Of a DNA stretch of 64,000 nucleotides, positions 44,101 through 51,937 are shown piece after piece. Location: contig JAYPHU010000016.1 in the NCBI GenBank assembly GCA_038127535.1, positions 18,586 through 82,585 of the forward strand, given 5' to 3'. Position 1 is the stretch's first letter. Each line of letters opens with the position of its first letter. This DNA is from JAYPHU01 sp038127535. Its GTDB lineage: Bacteria > Pseudomonadota > Alphaproteobacteria > Rhodospirillales > UBA2165. The translations under genes were made by a program, and so were the position numbers. The notes under the pieces are model-generated. The model did no database searches and was not told where the DNA came from. It saw only the letters and a list, made by a program, of their open reading frames with translations.

Positions 44101-44893
44101 CAACCCGATGGCGGCGCAGTTCCGCAGCGATCAGGCCAAACTGACCAAGAACGGGATGGAGGCGGAGGACGCCGCACGCAAAGCCGGGCATCGGGTGTTT
44201 GGCTCCAAGCCCGGCGCGTACGGCGCAGGCCTACAGGCGCTGATTGATGAGAACGGCTGGGACGGGGATGAGGATCTGGCCCAAGCCTACGTGGTCTGGG
44301 GCGGCTATGCCTATGGCGGCGGGGTGGAAGGTGCTGCGGAACACGGGCTGTTCGAGACCCGGCTGAAGGCGGTTGAAGCGGTGATCCACAATCAGGACAA
44401 CCGGGAACACGACCTGTTGGACAGCGACGACTATTACCAGTTCGAAGGCGGGATCACCGCCGCCGTCCGGCATTTGTCCGGCGAACAGCCCGCCGTTTAT
44501 CATAATGATCACAGCCGGCCGGAGTCGCCTAAGGTGCGAACACTTGAGGACGAGATCGGCCGCGTGGTCCGCGCTCGCGCCGCCAACCCCAAATGGATCG
44601 ATGGCGTCATGCGCCACGGCTACAAGGGCGCGTTCGAGATTGCGGCGACGGTCGACTACCTCTACGCCTTTGCCGCCACCGCACGGGTCGTGCAGGATCA
44701 TCACTTCGAGCAATTGTTCGACGCCTATTTGGATGACGACCGGGTGCGGGACTTCATCGAAGAGAACAACCCGGCGGCCCTTCGGGAAATCGCGGAGACA
44801 TTTGAGCGGTCTATTGAGCGGGGCTTCTGGCATCCGCGCGCCAATTCAGCCGGGCAGTTACTGGCCCGGCTCAGACAGGGAGAAGCGGCATGA
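41162..44893 (+). CDS. cobN: Cobaltochelatase large subunit CobN
   Basis: A 1243-residue protein, normal CobN length. Segments include LMQLSHNMSVDVYVENTLA, VVIPGDDHPDPELQSYSTLP, HFGKHGNLEWLPGKALALSE, VDEYYLAAGMDPRRLKLL, GRNFYSVDCRAIPTPAAW and RVDMMFRISGFFRDAFPAQV. In the aerobic pathway CobN with CobS and CobT inserts cobalt into hydrogenobyrinate a,c-diamide using ATP. Those partner subunits are not in the window, while CbiX (the other type of cobalt chelatase) is. It overlaps cobW at its start and cobO at its end (ATGA). Confidence 0.97.
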   Translation: MHLLVTQPGQINDGSEAVDLGQSPGDIVFLSAAASDLMLLAETYGEMAGGLPSLRLANLMQLSHNMSVDVYVENTLASAKLIIVRLLGGTGYWPYGLERISALCREKNLKLVVIPGDDHPDPELQSYSTLPSDVCHRIWQYCAHGGRGNAENLLTFCASLLERDVNWLEPAPLVRAGLYWPSVPLPVLEDVQEYWQEDAPTAAIVFYRALVQAGDLAPVNALIKALQERGLNPLPLFVGSLKEAACAEIVKSYLAETEANIILNLTGFAVSTPGAETSDTPFTDADCPVLQVILSGGDEDGWRETARGLAPRDLAMSVALPEVDGRIITRAISFKKADGFDQRTEVALVRHEPVPDRVDFTARLAANWCRLRQIQEANRRVAIVLANYPNRDGRLCNGVGLDTPAGVAAAILRLNADGYKIGHAPADGPALMDILLEGPTNAPGDREGGERISLDDYLQFFDSLPHEVRGEVRERWGAPETDPFFADGAFVLPAHRFGNLAVAIQPARGYNIDPVESYHNPDLVPPHGYLAFYAWLRRSFNAHAVIHFGKHGNLEWLPGKALALSEDCFPEAALGALPHLYPFIVNDPGEGTQAKRRAQAVIVDHLTPPLTRAESYGPLRDLEQLVDEYYLAAGMDPRRLKLLSEQILELGQRIGLDRDAGIIEGDTETDSLAKIDNYLCELKEMQIRDGLHVFGQSPDGGLLTDLLIALTRLPRGDGKDGNASLIRALAADLGLGEFDPLDCEMGAPWTGPTPAALDNDTPWRTNGDTVERLELLAQALVSGETQAEPAWDQTNTVLAYIDQQLRPMVTRCGEQELNGLAAGLAGKFVAPGASGAPTRGRLDTLPTGRNFYSVDCRAIPTPAAWSLGWKSATLLIERYFQDHGEYPRRLAVSAWGTANMRTGGDDVAQALALMGVKPVWDQQSQRVTGFEVIPANVLGRPRVDMMFRISGFFRDAFPAQVDLLDSAARAVAALDEDDATNPMAAQFRSDQAKLTKNGMEAEDAARKAGHRVFGSKPGAYGAGLQALIDENGWDGDEDLAQAYVVWGGYAYGGGVEGAAEHGLFETRLKAVEAVIHNQDNREHDLLDSDDYYQFEGGITAAVRHLSGEQPAVYHNDHSRPESPKVRTLEDEIGRVVRARAANPKWIDGVMRHGYKGAFEIAATVDYLYAFAATARVVQDHHFEQLFDAYLDDDRVRDFIEENNPAALREIAETFERSIERGFWHPRANSAGQLLARLRQGEAA

Positions 44894-45519
44894 GCACATC
44901 AGACGGGAACCTGACGGAAGAAGAGATCAACGCGCGGGCCAACGAAAAGCGCCGCAAGCACAAAGAGGCCAAGGACCGTATCCTCGCCAAAAAAGTCAAC
45001 GAAGGCGGTTTGCTCGCCGTGCATACCGGCAAAGGCAAAGGCAAGACCACGGCCGCCATGGGCATGGTCGCTCGCTGCATCGGCCACGGCATGAAGGTCG
45101 GCATCGTACAGTTCGTCAAAGGCAAGTGGGAGACCGGCGAGCGGGTTGTGCTGGAAACCTTCCCCGATCAAGTCACAATCACCGCCATGGGCGAAGGTTT
45201 CACCTGGGAAACCCAGGACCGCGCACGCGACATCGAGGCCGCCAACGCCGCCTGGGCGCGAGCCAAGGAGATGATCCTGGACCCGGCGAACGACATGGTG
45301 CTGCTAGACGAGATCAACATCGTGCTCCGCAACGACTATCTCGACATCAACGAGGTGGTGGAGTTCCTCAAAGACAAGCCGGCGGACGTTCACGTCATCT
45401 GCACCGGCCGCAATGCCAAGCAGGAGCTTATCGAGATCGCCGACCTGGTCACCGAGATGACCGAAATCAAACACCATTTCCGCGCCGACTTTAAAGCTCA
45501 GGCGGGTATCGAGTTCTAG
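44890..45519 (+). CDS. cobO: Corrinoid adenosyltransferase CobO (CobA-type)
   Basis: Transfers the 5'-deoxyadenosyl group of ATP to reduced cob(I)yrinate a,c-diamide. It has 209 residues. The reversed P-loop is VHTGKGKGKTTAAMG near residue 45. Then come KVGIVQFVKGKWETGER, GEGFTWETQDRARDI and LLDEINIVLRNDYLD, and the C-terminus HHFRADFKAQAGIEF matches the family end. The N-terminal 40 residues are charged, as usual. It overlaps cobN by 4 bp and lies 15 bp before cobQ. Confidence 0.97.
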   Translation: MSTSDGNLTEEEINARANEKRRKHKEAKDRILAKKVNEGGLLAVHTGKGKGKTTAAMGMVARCIGHGMKVGIVQFVKGKWETGERVVLETFPDQVTITAMGEGFTWETQDRARDIEAANAAWARAKEMILDPANDMVLLDEINIVLRNDYLDINEVVEFLKDKPADVHVICTGRNAKQELIEIADLVTEMTEIKHHFRADFKAQAGIEF

Positions 45520-45534
45520 CCGGCGCGCGCAACC

Positions 45535-46995
45535 ATGTCCGCCAAAGCCATCATGTTGCAGGGGACCGGCTCCGACGTCGGTAAGTCGCTGCTGGCCGCA
45601 GGACTGTGCCGGGCGTTTGTGACGCGGGGGCTCACTGTCCGGCCGTTTAAGTCGCAGAACATGTCCAACAATGCCGCCGTGACGCCCGACGGCGGCGAGA
45701 TCGGCCGGGCCCAGGCGCTCCAGGCCCGCGCCTGTGGCGTTGCGCCCAACGTGCATATGAACCCGGTGCTGCTGAAGCCCCAATCCGACGTCGGCGCGCA
45801 GCTTGTGGTTCAAGGCAAGGTGCGGGGCCACTACAACGCCCGCGCCTTTCAGCCGGTGAAGAAGGAACTTATGAGCGACGTTCTCGCCAGCTTTGAGATC
45901 ATGAAGGCGGAGGCCGACATCGTCGTGGTCGAAGGGGCTGGCAGCGCGGCGGAAGTAAATTTACGAGAAAACGATATCGCCAATATGGGATTCGCCATAG
46001 CCGCGCAGGTCCCGGTGATCCTGGTCGCCGACATCGACCGGGGCGGCGTCATCGCCAGCCTGGTCGGCACCCACGCGCTGCTGCCCGATGACGAGCGCGC
46101 GCTGCTCAAGGGCTATATCATCAACAAGTTCCGGGGCGACGTGAGCCTGTTCGATGAGGGCCTGACCGCGATCACGGACAAGACCGGCCTCGCCGCCTTC
46201 GGCATTCTGCCCCATCTGGCGGCGGCGGCGCGCCTGCCCCAGGAAGACGCCATGTCGTTGGAGAACCAGGAACGGCTGACCGGCGACGGACCGATCAAAA
46301 TCGCCGTCCCCCGTCTCGCCCACATCGCCAACTTCGATGACTTCGATCCGTTGATCGCGGAAGCCGACGTCGCCCTCGACATCATCCCGACGGGTGAAGC
46401 TTTGCCCGGTGATGCGGACCTGGTCATCCTCCCAGGCTCCAAAACCACCATCGCCGACTTGGAAGATTTCCGCCGGCAGGGCTGGGACATCGATTTGGCC
46501 GCGCATCTCCGGCGGGGCGGCGCGGCGCTGGGCATCTGCGCAGGGTACCAGATGCTCGGCCAAACCATCAGCGATCCCGACGGCGTGGAGGGCAGCTTGG
46601 GTGCGATCGACGGCCTCGGCCATCTGTCCCACGACACGGTACTGGCCGGCGACAAGACGCTGACCGTGGTCACCGGGGAAGCTTGCGATGGTTTGGGCGC
46701 TGTGAGCGGCTATGAAATGCACATCGGCAAAACATCATCTGCCAACAAAGCCCATTTTCTGACATTGGACGGCAATCCTCATGGGGCCATCTCCGCCGAC
46801 GGCCGGATCATGGGCTGCTATGTGCACGGGTTATTTTCCAGCGACGCCTTCCGCCATAATTTTCTCAACCGGCTGAAAAGCCGCGATGCCTCCAGCCTCG
46901 CCTATGAAGCGCAGGTCGAGGCGGCATTGGACGAGCTCGCCTCGGCGATTGAGACGCATCTGGATGTTGAGGGGATTTTGGCGGCGGCGGGGTGA
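45535..46995 (+). CDS. cobQ: Cobyric acid synthase
   Basis: An ATP- and glutamine-dependent amidase that amidates four carboxylates of adenosylcobyrinate a,c-diamide. It has 486 residues. The N-terminal synthetase domain has MLQGTGSDVGKSLLAAGLCR, RPFKSQNMSNNAAVT and VVVEGAGSAAEVNLRENDIA. The C-terminal glutaminase-like domain has the nucleophile Cys in LGICAGYQMLGQT and later GCYVHGLFSSDAFR. It is the last gene of the riboswitch-controlled operon. A hairpin-rich spacer separates it from the converging cobD. Confidence 0.97.
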   Translation: MSAKAIMLQGTGSDVGKSLLAAGLCRAFVTRGLTVRPFKSQNMSNNAAVTPDGGEIGRAQALQARACGVAPNVHMNPVLLKPQSDVGAQLVVQGKVRGHYNARAFQPVKKELMSDVLASFEIMKAEADIVVVEGAGSAAEVNLRENDIANMGFAIAAQVPVILVADIDRGGVIASLVGTHALLPDDERALLKGYIINKFRGDVSLFDEGLTAITDKTGLAAFGILPHLAAAARLPQEDAMSLENQERLTGDGPIKIAVPRLAHIANFDDFDPLIAEADVALDIIPTGEALPGDADLVILPGSKTTIADLEDFRRQGWDIDLAAHLRRGGAALGICAGYQMLGQTISDPDGVEGSLGAIDGLGHLSHDTVLAGDKTLTVVTGEACDGLGAVSGYEMHIGKTSSANKAHFLTLDGNPHGAISADGRIMGCYVHGLFSSDAFRHNFLNRLKSRDASSLAYEAQVEAALDELASAIETHLDVEGILAAAG

Positions 46996-47185
46996 GGTCA
47001 CTTTAACATCGTCATCTCTCTTACTGCGTCACCCCCGAGCCTGCCTACGCGAGGTTTTAGCGAAGGCAGGTTGGCGAAGCCAAGTCTCGGGGGACCATGG
47101 GACCAAGCGACCTGAGCGGAAACGCCGAATGGACCCCCGACATTTGCTTCGCAGGTCGGGGGCGACGCTTCTAGAGGTTGGGTGA
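46996..47185. repeat. Inverted-repeat block between converging cobQ and cobD
   Basis: The 190-bp gap has no gene but several nested palindromes. CCCCCGAG (47032-47039) pairs with CTCGGGGG (47086-47093), enclosing CCTGCC (47040-47045) and GGCAGG (47065-47070) and TTGGC-GAA-GCCAA. A second stem is CCCCCGAC (47134-47141) with GTCGGGGG (47155-47162). It may end transcription from both sides or be a dispersed element. There is no T-run. Confidence 0.6.
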
Positions 47186-48154
47186 TTAGGATTCCGCCAC
47201 CAGCCCCACCAGCAGCACAAACATCACCACGCACGCGTTGACATAGACCCGGAGCCCGGCGACGATATCGGCAGGCGTCGCATCCTCCCGGCCCTCGCCG
47301 AGCCAGAGCTCATCAACCGCCTGCCCATCATAGACCCTGGGACCCGACAGGCGGACATCCAGCGCGCCGGCCATTGCCGCTTCGGGCACCCCGGCATTGG
47401 GAGAGCGGTGCTTTCGCCCGTCCCGCCACAAGGTCTTGAGACTGTCCGCCGCACCACCCGGCCGGTGCACCAGCGCGGCGATGACAATCAACAGCCCGGC
47501 GATTCTGGACGGGATAAGATTAGCGAAGTCATCCAGCTTCGCCGCCGCCCAGCCGAAGTCGCCGTGTTTCTGATTGAGATGCCCGATCATGCTGTCCGCC
47601 GTGTTGAGGGATTTATAGATCAGCAAGCCCGGCAGGCCGAACAGCAGGGCCCAGAACACCGGCGCAACCACCCCGTCGGAAAAATTCTCGGCCAAGGACT
47701 CCAGCGAGGCCCGCGAGACCCCTGCCTCGTCCAAAGTGTCTGTCTGGCGGCCGACGATTTTGCCGACGGCCGCGCGCCCGGCGTCCAGGCCTTCGCCTTC
47801 CAAAGCCGACGCCACATCACCCACATGTAGATAGAGACTCTTCTGCGCCAAGAGTGTCGACATGAGGACGCCCAGGATAATCCAGCCATAGGGCACGCCG
47901 TCGAGCCAGCACGTCAGATAGACGGCGACCGCCCCCCAGAACACCGACAACGCGATGATCGCAAACAGCCCGAGCAATCGCCGGAGGCAGTGCGCCAAAG
48001 CCGGCCGGTTCAGCGTATCATCCATCAGGCCGACCAAACGCCCCATGATCACTGCCGGATGGGGGATAATCCGGTAAAACGCCGGCGGGTCACCGATCAC
48101 CGCGTCCACGGCCAGCGCAACCAGCAAAATCGGCAGAATATTGTCGAGCAGCAT
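47186..48154 (-). CDS. cobD: Adenosylcobinamide-phosphate synthase (CbiB/CobD)
   Basis: Attaches aminopropanol (or its phosphate) to cobyric acid at the membrane. It has 322 residues with several hydrophobic helices. Diagnostic are LLVALAVDAVIGDPPAFYRI, HPAVIMGRLVGLMDDTLN, SLESLAENFSDGVVAPVFW, ALLFGLPGLLIYKSLNTADS, MIGHLNQKHGDFGWAAAKLD and GRKHRSPNAGVPEAAMAGAL. The ATG at 48154 opens a hydrophobic N-terminus. It is on the opposite strand to cobQ and cbiX, with a 160-bp divergent region before cbiX. Confidence 0.96.
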   Translation of the reverse strand: MLLDNILPILLVALAVDAVIGDPPAFYRIIPHPAVIMGRLVGLMDDTLNRPALAHCLRRLLGLFAIIALSVFWGAVAVYLTCWLDGVPYGWIILGVLMSTLLAQKSLYLHVGDVASALEGEGLDAGRAAVGKIVGRQTDTLDEAGVSRASLESLAENFSDGVVAPVFWALLFGLPGLLIYKSLNTADSMIGHLNQKHGDFGWAAAKLDDFANLIPSRIAGLLIVIAALVHRPGGAADSLKTLWRDGRKHRSPNAGVPEAAMAGALDVRLSGPRVYDGQAVDELWLGEGREDATPADIVAGLRVYVNACVVMFVLLVGLVAES

Positions 48155-48260
48155 CCGGCAGTCCTATCAGCGGGGGCAATCCCGGTCAAATATATGATTT
48201 TCCATGCATTTTAGCACGGATTCGGGCGTTCCGGGGCTTTAGGAGACGGCACTGATCCTT

Positions 48261-48266
48261 TATAAT
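48261..48266 (+). promoter_or_regulatory. Possible -10 box upstream of cbiX
   Basis: A perfect TATAAT lies 49 bp before the cbiX start, in an AT-richer patch of the 160-bp cobD-cbiX gap. At 17 bp upstream only TTTAGG is found, a poor -35 match (3 of 6). No B12 riboswitch core was recognised in this gap, so the cbiX-cobH-cobL block appears to lack the control seen before cobP. Weak evidence. Confidence 0.3.
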
Positions 48267-48314
48267 CTCTTTAAATCCAAACGATAATCCTCACATCAAA
48301 ACCAGGACGGAAAA

Positions 48315-49355
48315 ATGGGCAAAATCGGCGTGATGGTATGCGGCCACGGAAGCCGCGATGAAGCTGCGGTGACAGAGTTCGCCTCCCTGCAGCAATCCCT
48401 AGCCAAACGCTTCCCGGAATATGATGTGGAGTATGGTTTCCTCGAGTTCGCCACCCCGATCATCCGCGACGGATTGGACCGGCTAAGCGAGAAAGGCGTC
48501 ACCCACGTACTGGCGGTTCCCGGCATGCTGTTTTCCGCCGGCCATGTGAAGAACGACATCGCCTCGGTCCTCAACCAATACCAAGCCGACCATTCCGATC
48601 CCCAGTTCAAGATCGAATATGCCCGGCCGTTGGATATCGACTCAAAGATGCTCTACGCCGCCGAGGCGCGGGTCAAAGAAGCGCTGGACGCCGCGGGCGG
48701 CGATGTGCCCATGGAAGAAACGCTGTTGATGGTGGTCGGGCGCGGCACCTCGGACCCGGACGCCAACAGCAATATCAGCAAAGTCTGCCGCATGTTGTGG
48801 GAAGGCATGAGCTTCGGCTGGGCGGAGGTGTGCTATTCCGGGGTGACTTTCCCCCTGGTGGCGCCGGGGTTTGAGCACGCGGCCAGGCTAGGCTACAAAC
48901 GGATCATTGTCTTTCCGTATTTTCTGTTCACCGGCGTGCTGGTCCGGCGCATCTATGACATCACCGATCAGATTGCCGAGAAGTTCCCCGACATTGAGTT
49001 CGTGAAGGCCGGCTATCTGAACGACCACCCGAAAGTCATCGACACGTTCGAGGAGCGGGTGCGCGGTATCCTCAGCGGCGACAACAATATGAACTGCCAG
49101 CTCTGCAAGTACCGGGAACAGGTGGTCGGCTTCGAAGCGCATAAGGGCCTCCCGCAGATGAGTCACCACCACCATGTGGAAGGGATCGGCACCGGCGACG
49201 CCCATGCGTATGATCACGACCATTCCCACGACCATTCCCACGATCATTCTCATGACCATGATCACGGCCATGAGCATGACCACCATCACGCGCCCCATCC
49301 CCACCCGGAACACCCGCATGGTCCGGGCAAGCGTAATCCGGAAGCAGCGGAATAA
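48315..49355 (+). CDS. cbiX: Sirohydrochlorin cobaltochelatase CbiX with Cys and His-rich tail
   Basis: Long-form CbiX, 346 residues, inserting cobalt into sirohydrochlorin at the start of the early-insertion route. Active-site His candidates are His11 in CGHGSRDEAA and His77 in FSAGHVKNDI. A second CbiX-like half follows, in which the matching motif is GRGTSDP with no His. Then comes MNCQLC (Cys261, Cys264), the MXCXXC motif reported for an Fe-S cluster in long CbiX proteins. The tail (residues about 284-335) has 23 His. GGACGG precedes the ATG. It is the first gene of a six-gene block. Confidence 0.95.
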   Translation: MGKIGVMVCGHGSRDEAAVTEFASLQQSLAKRFPEYDVEYGFLEFATPIIRDGLDRLSEKGVTHVLAVPGMLFSAGHVKNDIASVLNQYQADHSDPQFKIEYARPLDIDSKMLYAAEARVKEALDAAGGDVPMEETLLMVVGRGTSDPDANSNISKVCRMLWEGMSFGWAEVCYSGVTFPLVAPGFEHAARLGYKRIIVFPYFLFTGVLVRRIYDITDQIAEKFPDIEFVKAGYLNDHPKVIDTFEERVRGILSGDNNMNCQLCKYREQVVGFEAHKGLPQMSHHHHVEGIGTGDAHAYDHDHSHDHSHDHSHDHDHGHEHDHHHAPHPHPEHPHGPGKRNPEAAE

Positions 49356-49375
49356 CCGGCGAAGGAACGGGATTG

Positions 49376-50020
49376 ATGGGCTATCTCAAAAATCCGGACG
49401 AGATTTATCGGGAGAGCTTCGCGGCGATCCGGCGGGAGACCGATCTCATGCGCCTGCCTGAGGACCTGCACCCCATCGCCATCCGCCTAGTGCATACCTG
49501 CGGCATGCCTGATCTGGTCGATGATCTCGCCTGGCACGGCAATGTGTTGAGCGCGGCGAGAACCGCCCTACAGAACGGCCGGCCCATCATCGTCGACGCC
49601 ACCATGGTCGCCGCCGGGATCATGTCCGCCCGGCTGCCCAGCGACAACCGGATCATCTGCACCCTGAATGACGAGCGTACGCCGACACTGGCCAAGGACC
49701 TGGACACCACCCGCTCGGCTGCCGCGGTGGATCTCTGGGCCGTCGATCTGGACGGCGCAGTCATCGCCATTGGCAATGCACCCACCGCGCTGTTCCGTTT
49801 GTTGGAAGTGCTATCCGAGCCGGATACTCCGCAGCCCGCCGCCATCCTCGCGTTCCCGGTCGGCTTTGTCGGCGCGGCCGAGTCCAAACAGGCGCTGATC
49901 GACGCGGACTTGGGCATTCCCTTTGTCGCCGTCACCGGCCGGCGGGGCGGCAGCACGTTGGCGGCGGCGGCAGTGAATGCGTGCCTGCTGTCAGACAGCG
50001 GTATGGGAAACGGATCATGA
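49376..50020 (+). CDS. cobH: Precorrin-8X methylmutase (CobH/CbiC)
   Basis: Moves the C11 methyl group to C12, giving (cobalt-)hydrogenobyrinate. It has 214 residues from the ATG at 49376 (AAGGA upstream; an adjacent TTG at 49373 is less likely). The catalytic His is His40 in IAIRLVHTCGMPDLV. VDATMVAAGIMSARLP, IGNAPTALFRLLEVL and FPVGFVGAAESKQAL are diagnostic. The stop overlaps the start of cobL (ATGA). It serves either pathway form, so it does not decide when cobalt is inserted. Confidence 0.96.
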   Translation: MGYLKNPDEIYRESFAAIRRETDLMRLPEDLHPIAIRLVHTCGMPDLVDDLAWHGNVLSAARTALQNGRPIIVDATMVAAGIMSARLPSDNRIICTLNDERTPTLAKDLDTTRSAAAVDLWAVDLDGAVIAIGNAPTALFRLLEVLSEPDTPQPAAILAFPVGFVGAAESKQALIDADLGIPFVAVTGRRGGSTLAAAAVNACLLSDSGMGNGS

Positions 50021-51225
50021 CCCCGTGGCTCACCGTGGTCGGCATCGGCGAGGACGGGATCGACGGGCTCAGCGCCATCGCCCGGGCCGCCCTGGACGAT
50101 GCGGAGATTCTGGTCGGCGGCGAACGCCATCTGGCCATGATCGCCGACGATGACAGGCCGCGCATCACCTGGGGCCGGCCTCTGTCTTCCACCATCGAAC
50201 AGATTCAGGACCAGCGCGGCCACGCGGTCACCGTGCTCGCGACCGGCGATCCCATGTGGTACGGCATCGGCGCAACCCTCTGCCGCAATATCGAGCCGGC
50301 GGAGCTGCGCATCATCCCGGCCCCCTCCGCTTTTTCCCTGGCCGCCGGGCGATTGGGCTGGCCCCTAGCCGATACGGAATGTCTCACCATTCACGGCCGG
50401 GCCATCGAGCGAGTGCGCTACTTCCTGGCCCCGGACGCCAAGCTGATCATCCTTTCCAACGACGGCAACTCGCCGGCGGATATCTGCAAAATCCTCTGCG
50501 ACACCGGCTATGAAGACAGCCGGGTGAATGTGCTGACCCACATGTCCGGTCCGTTGGAAGAGATCATCACCGCCTCTGCCAAGGATTGGGACAATTTCGA
50601 CGTGGCCGATCTCAACACCATCGCCGTGCACTGCATCGCCGGGTCCAAGACCAAAGTGTTTTCCCATACGCCCGGCCTGCCCGATGAGGCGTTTCACCAT
50701 GACGGCCAGTTGACCAAGCGGGAAATCCGCTCGGCGACAATGGCCGCGCTTTCGCCCTTGCCCGGTCAGCTTCTGTGGGATGTGGGCGCGGGCTGCGGCT
50801 CCATCGCCATTGAATGGATGCGCTCGTCGCCTCGGGTGCACGCCATTGCATTGGAACAGAACGGTGAGCGCCTGGCCATGATCCGGGACAACGCCCAGGC
50901 GCTAGGCGTGCCCGATCTGGAAGTGGTTGAGGGAAGCGCGCCCGACGCCCTGAAAGAGTTTGATCAACCGGATGCCGTCTTTATCGGCGGCGGTTTGGCC
51001 GCCGACGGCTTGATCGAGACCTGCTGGTCGGCGCTGAAACCCGGCGGACGGCTGGTCGCCAACAGTGTGACCTTCGAAGGCGAGCAGAAACTGATCAACT
51101 GGGCGGAAGAAACCGGCGGCGAGCTGGTCCGCTTTGAAATTTCCCGCAGCAAGAAGGTCGGCAAGTTCACGGGCTGGGAGCCCATGAAACCGGTCACGCA
51201 ACTCCGGGCCACCAAGGATGAGTGA
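50017..51225 (+). CDS. cobL: Precorrin-6Y C5,15-methyltransferase, decarboxylating (CobL; CbiE-CbiT fusion)
   Basis: A 402-residue fusion. The CbiE part (about residues 1-200) has VVGIGEDGIDGLSAIARAAL, VTVLATGDPMWYGIGATL and IIPAPSAFSLAAGRLGWPL and methylates C5. The CbiT part (about 210-402) has the SAM site LLWDVGAGCGSIAIEWMRS and VFIGGGLAADGLIETCW and methylates C15 while removing the C12 acetate carboxyl. The ATG at 50017 overlaps the stop of cobH. Its end overlaps cobI by 8 bp. Confidence 0.96.
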   Translation: MTPWLTVVGIGEDGIDGLSAIARAALDDAEILVGGERHLAMIADDDRPRITWGRPLSSTIEQIQDQRGHAVTVLATGDPMWYGIGATLCRNIEPAELRIIPAPSAFSLAAGRLGWPLADTECLTIHGRAIERVRYFLAPDAKLIILSNDGNSPADICKILCDTGYEDSRVNVLTHMSGPLEEIITASAKDWDNFDVADLNTIAVHCIAGSKTKVFSHTPGLPDEAFHHDGQLTKREIRSATMAALSPLPGQLLWDVGAGCGSIAIEWMRSSPRVHAIALEQNGERLAMIRDNAQALGVPDLEVVEGSAPDALKEFDQPDAVFIGGGLAADGLIETCWSALKPGGRLVANSVTFEGEQKLINWAEETGGELVRFEISRSKKVGKFTGWEPMKPVTQLRATKDE

Positions 51226-51937
51226 GGATCAGCGGGAGACCATTTGGGGCCTGGGCGTCGGCCCCGGCGATCCCGACCTTATCACGTTGAAGGCTCACCG
51301 GATTTTGCAGAGCTCCAACTTTGTCGCTTACCCGGCGCTCGCCGGCGGCGAGAGCCTGGTGCGGTCCATCGCCGAGCCGTATCTGCCCACAGACGCCGAG
51401 GAATATGTGATCTCGACGCCGATGGAGGTGCAGCGCCACCCCGCCCAGGACGTCTATGACCAGGCGGCGGCGGATATTCTCGCGCACGCCTGGGCGGGCA
51501 GGAAAATCTCGATCCTGTGTGAGGGCGATCCGTTTTTCTACGGCTCCTTCATGTATCTTTTTTCTCGACTGTCTGAAGACTGGCCGGTCGGCGTGGTGCC
51601 GGGCGTGAGTTCCCTGGCCGCCTGCTCGGCTGAGCTCGGCCTGCCCCTGGCCGCACGCAATGACGTGGTCTCGGTCATTCCCGGCACTCTAGAGGCGACT
51701 GACCTGCGCAACCGGCTGTTGGCGACGGATGTGGCGGCGATTATTAAAGTCGGCCGGCATCTGGAGAAAGTTCGAGGCATCTTGGCGGACTTGGACCTGC
51801 TGGAAGATGCGAGTTATATCGAACGCGCCACCATGGAAAATCAGCGGATCGTATCGTTAGCCGACCTCGGAGAAGAAACGGCGCCCTATTTCTCGATGAT
51901 CATCGTCCGCCGGGGCGGGGATGCGGTGGACCTATGA
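51218..51937 (+). CDS. cobI: Precorrin-2 / cobalt-factor II C20-methyltransferase
   Basis: A 239-residue tetrapyrrole methylase that adds the C20 methyl. GLGVGPGDPDLITLKAHRIL opens the SAM fold, ISILCEGDPFFYGSFMYLF is the central loop, and VVPGVSSLAACSAELGLPLA follows. It overlaps both neighbours (cobL by 8 bp, the cbiG/cobJ fusion by 4 bp). With CbiX in the same block the natural substrate is probably cobalt-sirohydrochlorin (CbiL role), although sequence alone cannot tell CobI from CbiL. Confidence 0.95.
   Translation: MSEDQRETIWGLGVGPGDPDLITLKAHRILQSSNFVAYPALAGGESLVRSIAEPYLPTDAEEYVISTPMEVQRHPAQDVYDQAAADILAHAWAGRKISILCEGDPFFYGSFMYLFSRLSEDWPVGVVPGVSSLAACSAELGLPLAARNDVVSVIPGTLEATDLRNRLLATDVAAIIKVGRHLEKVRGILADLDLLEDASYIERATMENQRIVSLADLGEETAPYFSMIIVRRGGDAVDL

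Noticed and set aside
48155..48314. Third B12 riboswitch in front of cbiX
   Set aside because: Neither the GCAACTG core nor a B12 box was seen; only a TATAAT is present.
49200..49260. Tandem repeats in cbiX as a CRISPR-like array
   Set aside because: The 12-base units are coding His-Asp repeats without spacers.
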